In this document: positions 61,768-64,000 of the stretch, one piece after another | How positions within the stretch are numbered: position 1 is the stretch's first letter | Layout: every line of letters begins with the position of its first letter | Assembly: GCF_037976325.1 (NCBI RefSeq) | Contig: NZ_CP150265.1 | Span: 758,001 to 822,000, forward strand | Origin: Paenibacillus sp. FSL K6-3182 | GTDB taxonomy: Bacteria; Bacillota; Bacilli; Paenibacillales; Paenibacillaceae | DNA: 64,000 nt | Direction: 5' to 3' | Program-made: the position numbers and the translations under genes | Notes under the pieces: generated by a model | Told to the model about the DNA's origin: nothing | The model's database searches: none | The model's input: only the letters and a program-made list of their open reading frames with translations

Positions 61768-62475
61768 TTATAGTGAAATTACGGTTTCAAGAGCAACTTC
61801 CATCATATCGTTAAAGGTGCTTTGACGCTCTGCCGAAGTCGTTTCTTCGCCAGTTAGAAGATGGTCGCTTACCGTTAGAATCGTTAGTGCGTTGACGCCG
61901 TATTTAGCTGCAAGAGTATAAAGTGCTGTTGTTTCCATTTCTACACCTAGAACGCCGTGATCCATTAGTCTTTGAACAATTGTTTTATCATCGCGGTAGA
62001 AAGTATCCGAGCAGAAAATATTGCCGACATGCAATTTTAGCCCTTTTTCAATACCGCGCTCATAGGCTGCCTTTAACAAGGAGAAGCTGCCGATTGGCGA
62101 GAAATCATATCCGCCAAAAACATGGCGATTAACGCTGGAATCTGTACAAGCGGCTTGCGCCAAAATAACTTCACGAACATGTACGCTTTCCTGCATCGCG
62201 CCGCAAGTGCCTACACGAACTAGATTTTTAACGCCATAGTCCTTAATCAATTCATTCACATAAATACTGATTGAAGGGACGCCCATTCCAGTTCCCTGCA
62301 CGGATATGCGATTTCCTTTATAAGTACCTGTAAAACCTAGCATGCCCCTAACTTCGTTATAGCAGATGACATCCTCCAAATACGTATCCGCAATATATTT
62401 GGCTCTCAGCGGATCTCCCGGCAATAAAATAGTTTCTGCAATTTGGCCTTGTTCGGCTGCAATATGAACGCTCAT
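61768..62475 (-). CDS. deoD: Purine-nucleoside phosphorylase, DeoD type
   Basis: 235-residue hexameric-type phosphorylase that cleaves inosine, guanosine, adenosine and their deoxy forms. [36 protein letters not shown] and [10 protein letters not shown] carry the phosphate, ribose and catalytic Asp positions of the family. ATG 62475 was chosen behind GAGGAG, with the in-frame ATG at 62481 as alternative. It lies 21 bases after deoB in the nucleoside operon. Confidence 0.95.
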   Translation of the reverse strand: MSVHIAAEQGQIAETILLPGDPLRAKYIADTYLEDVICYNEVRGMLGFTGTYKGNRISVQGTGMGVPSISIYVNELIKDYGVKNLVRVGTCGAMQESVHVREVILAQAACTDSSVNRHVFGGYDFSPIGSFSLLKAAYERGIEKGLKLHVGNIFCSDTFYRDDKTIVQRLMDHGVLGVEMETTALYTLAAKYGVNALTILTVSDHLLTGEETTSAERQSTFNDMMEVALETVISL

Positions 62476-62496
62476 CAACATTCTCCTCTAAAATCG

Positions 62497-63678
62497 TTAT
62501 TTTAATTGTCCCAAAAAGCTTTTGCCATGCTCTGGCATCTTAACTCCGAAGTTTTCAGCAATGGTTGCCCCAATATCTGCAAAGGTTTCGCTTATCGGCA
62601 GAGCTTGACCAGCTTGTTGAAAACGCGGCGAGTATACGAGTAGAGGCACATATTCGCGAGTGTGGTCCGTACCATGATAAGTCGGGTCATTGCCGTGATC
62701 GGCTGTAATGATCAGCAAGTCCTGATCTGTTAATTTGGCGAAAACCTCTGGCAAACGAGCATCATATTCTTCCAATGCTTGTCCATAGCCCTTTGGATCG
62801 CGGCGATGCCCGAATAGCGCATCAAAATCAACGAGGTTCAAGAAGCTGATTCCCGTAAACGATTCATCAAGGGTTGCGATAAGTTGATCCATGCCGTCTG
62901 CATTGGACACTGTACGCACAGTTTTCGTTACACCCTCACCATCGTATATATCGGATATTTTACCAAGGGCGATGACATCAAATCCACCGTCTTTTAGCTC
63001 ATTCATTACTGTTCTATTAAATGGCTTCAACGCATAATCATGGCGATTGGATGTTCTTTTGAAATGGCCTGGCTCACCAACAAAAGGACGTGCGATAATT
63101 CTCCCCAGCATGTAGGGATCTTCCAGTGTGATTTCTCGGCAAAATTCACAAATTTCATAAAGCTCAGACAGTGGAACAACCTCTTCATGAGCAGCAATTT
63201 GCAGCACGGAATCAGCAGAAGTGTATACAATCAGTGCGCCTGTTTGCATATGCTCTTCACCGAGCTCGTCGATAATCTCAGTGCCGCTTGCAGGTTTGTT
63301 TCCAATGACCTTGCGACCGGTATGAGCTTCAATGCGAGCAATCAATTCCTGCGGGAATCCATCTGCGAAGACACGAAATGGTACTGCAATATGAAGCCCC
63401 ATGATCTCCCAGTGGCCCGTCATTGTATCTTTGCCATTGGATGCTTCTTGCATTTTTGTATAATAAGCAAGCGGCTGGTCTGCGACCTTCACTCCAGCAA
63501 TTTCCTTAATGTTGGATAGTCCGAGCTTAGCCATGTTAGGCATCTCCAGACCTCCGCATTCCCGTGCGATATGACCGAGTGTATCGACATCAACGTCCCC
63601 GAAGCTTGCTGCATCCGGCGACTCGCCGATACCTACAGAGTCCATGACAACAAGGTGAATTCTTTGAAACTTGTTCAT
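62497..63678 (-). CDS. deoB: Phosphopentomutase
   Basis: 393-residue alkaline-phosphatase-superfamily enzyme that converts (deoxy)ribose-1-phosphate to the 5-phosphate. Metal sites lie in [10 protein letters not shown] at the start and in [21 protein letters not shown] near 330. MTGHWEIMG and GTGE-like segments are conserved, and the length is typical of bacterial DeoB. ATG 63678 follows AAGGAG. It links the two phosphorylases in the operon to central metabolism, probably by way of deoxyribose-phosphate aldolase encoded elsewhere. Confidence 0.96.
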   Translation of the reverse strand: MNKFQRIHLVVMDSVGIGESPDAASFGDVDVDTLGHIARECGGLEMPNMAKLGLSNIKEIAGVKVADQPLAYYTKMQEASNGKDTMTGHWEIMGLHIAVPFRVFADGFPQELIARIEAHTGRKVIGNKPASGTEIIDELGEEHMQTGALIVYTSADSVLQIAAHEEVVPLSELYEICEFCREITLEDPYMLGRIIARPFVGEPGHFKRTSNRHDYALKPFNRTVMNELKDGGFDVIALGKISDIYDGEGVTKTVRTVSNADGMDQLIATLDESFTGISFLNLVDFDALFGHRRDPKGYGQALEEYDARLPEVFAKLTDQDLLIITADHGNDPTYHGTDHTREYVPLLVYSPRFQQAGQALPISETFADIGATIAENFGVKMPEHGKSFLGQLK

Positions 63679-63695
63679 TGGTTTTAGGCTCCTTG

Positions 63696-64000
63696 TTATT
63701 TAATAAACAGTCCGGCAATAATGGCAGACAAGACGCTAACTAAAGTAGCCCCGTACAACAATTTTAACCCAAATCGAGCCACGACGTTACCTTGTTTTTC
63801 ATGCAGGCCTTTCACAGCGCCGGCAATGATGCCGATCGATGAGAAGTTGGCGAATGAAACTAAAAATACAGAGACAATGCCGACAGCGCGCGCGGACAAA
63901 TTAGGATATTTCTCTAGCTCAAGCATAGCGACAAACTCGTTGGATACCATTTTTGTAGCCATAATGCTTCCTGCGTCGACTGCGTCTTTCCATGGAACAC
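63696..64000 (-). CDS. nupC: Nucleoside transporter of the CNT (NupC) family, C-terminal part
   Basis: The last 100 codons of a concentrative nucleoside transporter; the 5' end is outside the window. Motifs: [25 protein letters not shown], then [25 protein letters not shown], with a final membrane segment ending at LFIK (each given in part). Family members import nucleosides with a proton or sodium ion. It precedes deoB on the same strand by 17 bases, so it is likely the upstream part of the same catabolic operon. Confidence 0.9.
   Translation of the reverse strand, partial: VPWKDAVDAGSIMATKMVSNEFVAMLELEKYPNLSARAVGIVSVFLVSFANFSSIGIIAGAVKGLHEKQGNVVARFGLKLLYGATLVSVLSAIIAGLFIK

Overview
The window looks like chromosome of a spore-forming, polysaccharide-degrading Gram-positive bacterium of the Paenibacillus type. 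This rests on gene content: three sugar ABC importers paired with YesM-type kinases and YesN-type AraC response regulators, an LplB/YtcP-type permease pair, a multidomain GH87-like alpha-1,3-glucanase, a YheC/YheD spore-coat protein, an RsbQ orthologue, strong AGGAGG ribosome-binding sites and frequent TTG/GTG starts. No rRNA, tRNA, phage, insertion sequence or CRISPR was seen.

Layout. 1-5.5 kb: the start of a secreted SLH-domain gene, an ArsR-SRPBCC operon, and a large secreted alpha-1,3-glucanase. 6.2-11.7 kb: a CsbD stress protein behind a SigB-like promoter, a two-gene ABC exporter, a DUF378 membrane protein, a YheC/YheD ATP-grasp protein and a triple-LysM membrane protein. 11.9-14.8 kb: an ECF sigma/anti-sigma pair and a Fur-box-controlled iron-siderophore binding lipoprotein. 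15.2-21.8 kb: sugar importer module 1 (binding protein, two permeases, kinase, regulator). 21.9-27.3 kb: a gas-sensing signalling locus with an MHYT kinase divergent from HD-GYP response regulator, H-NOX, hybrid kinase and single-domain receiver. 27.4-28.9 kb: a small AT-rich patch with an orphan Imm11-like gene, a small membrane protein and inverted repeats. 28.9-37.9 kb: module 2, a divergent kinase/regulator pair facing two permeases, binding protein, ThuA-like protein and Gfo/Idh/MocA dehydrogenase. 38-46.7 kb: a broken GNAT, a nucleotidyltransferase, an ECF42-like sigma between two DGPF/YCII paralogues, DUF1801, ROK protein, APH-like kinase, GNAT, and an RsbQ plus PAS-GGDEF pair. 46.9-55.6 kb: module 3 (kinase, regulator, binding protein, two permeases) next to a GH43 beta-xylosidase and an AraC regulator. 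55.7-60.3 kb: single genes including prephenate dehydratase, a LysR regulator, rhodanese and a serine hydrolase. 60.4-64 kb: a nucleoside catabolic operon nupC-deoB-deoD-pdp on the minus strand, cut by the window end.

How the genes work together. The three importers lack an ATPase gene, so they probably share a common MsmX-type ATPase encoded elsewhere. Each sits with its own kinase and AraC-type regulator. The deo operon imports nucleosides and splits them to free bases and pentose phosphate. The two most unusual loci are the H-NOX/MHYT/HD-GYP cluster, which suggests nitric oxide or oxygen control of cyclic-di-GMP, and the RsbQ hydrolase paired with a PAS-GGDEF protein instead of the RsbP phosphatase. 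An ECF sigma gene at 12.9-13.5 kb also appears to start on a non-canonical codon.
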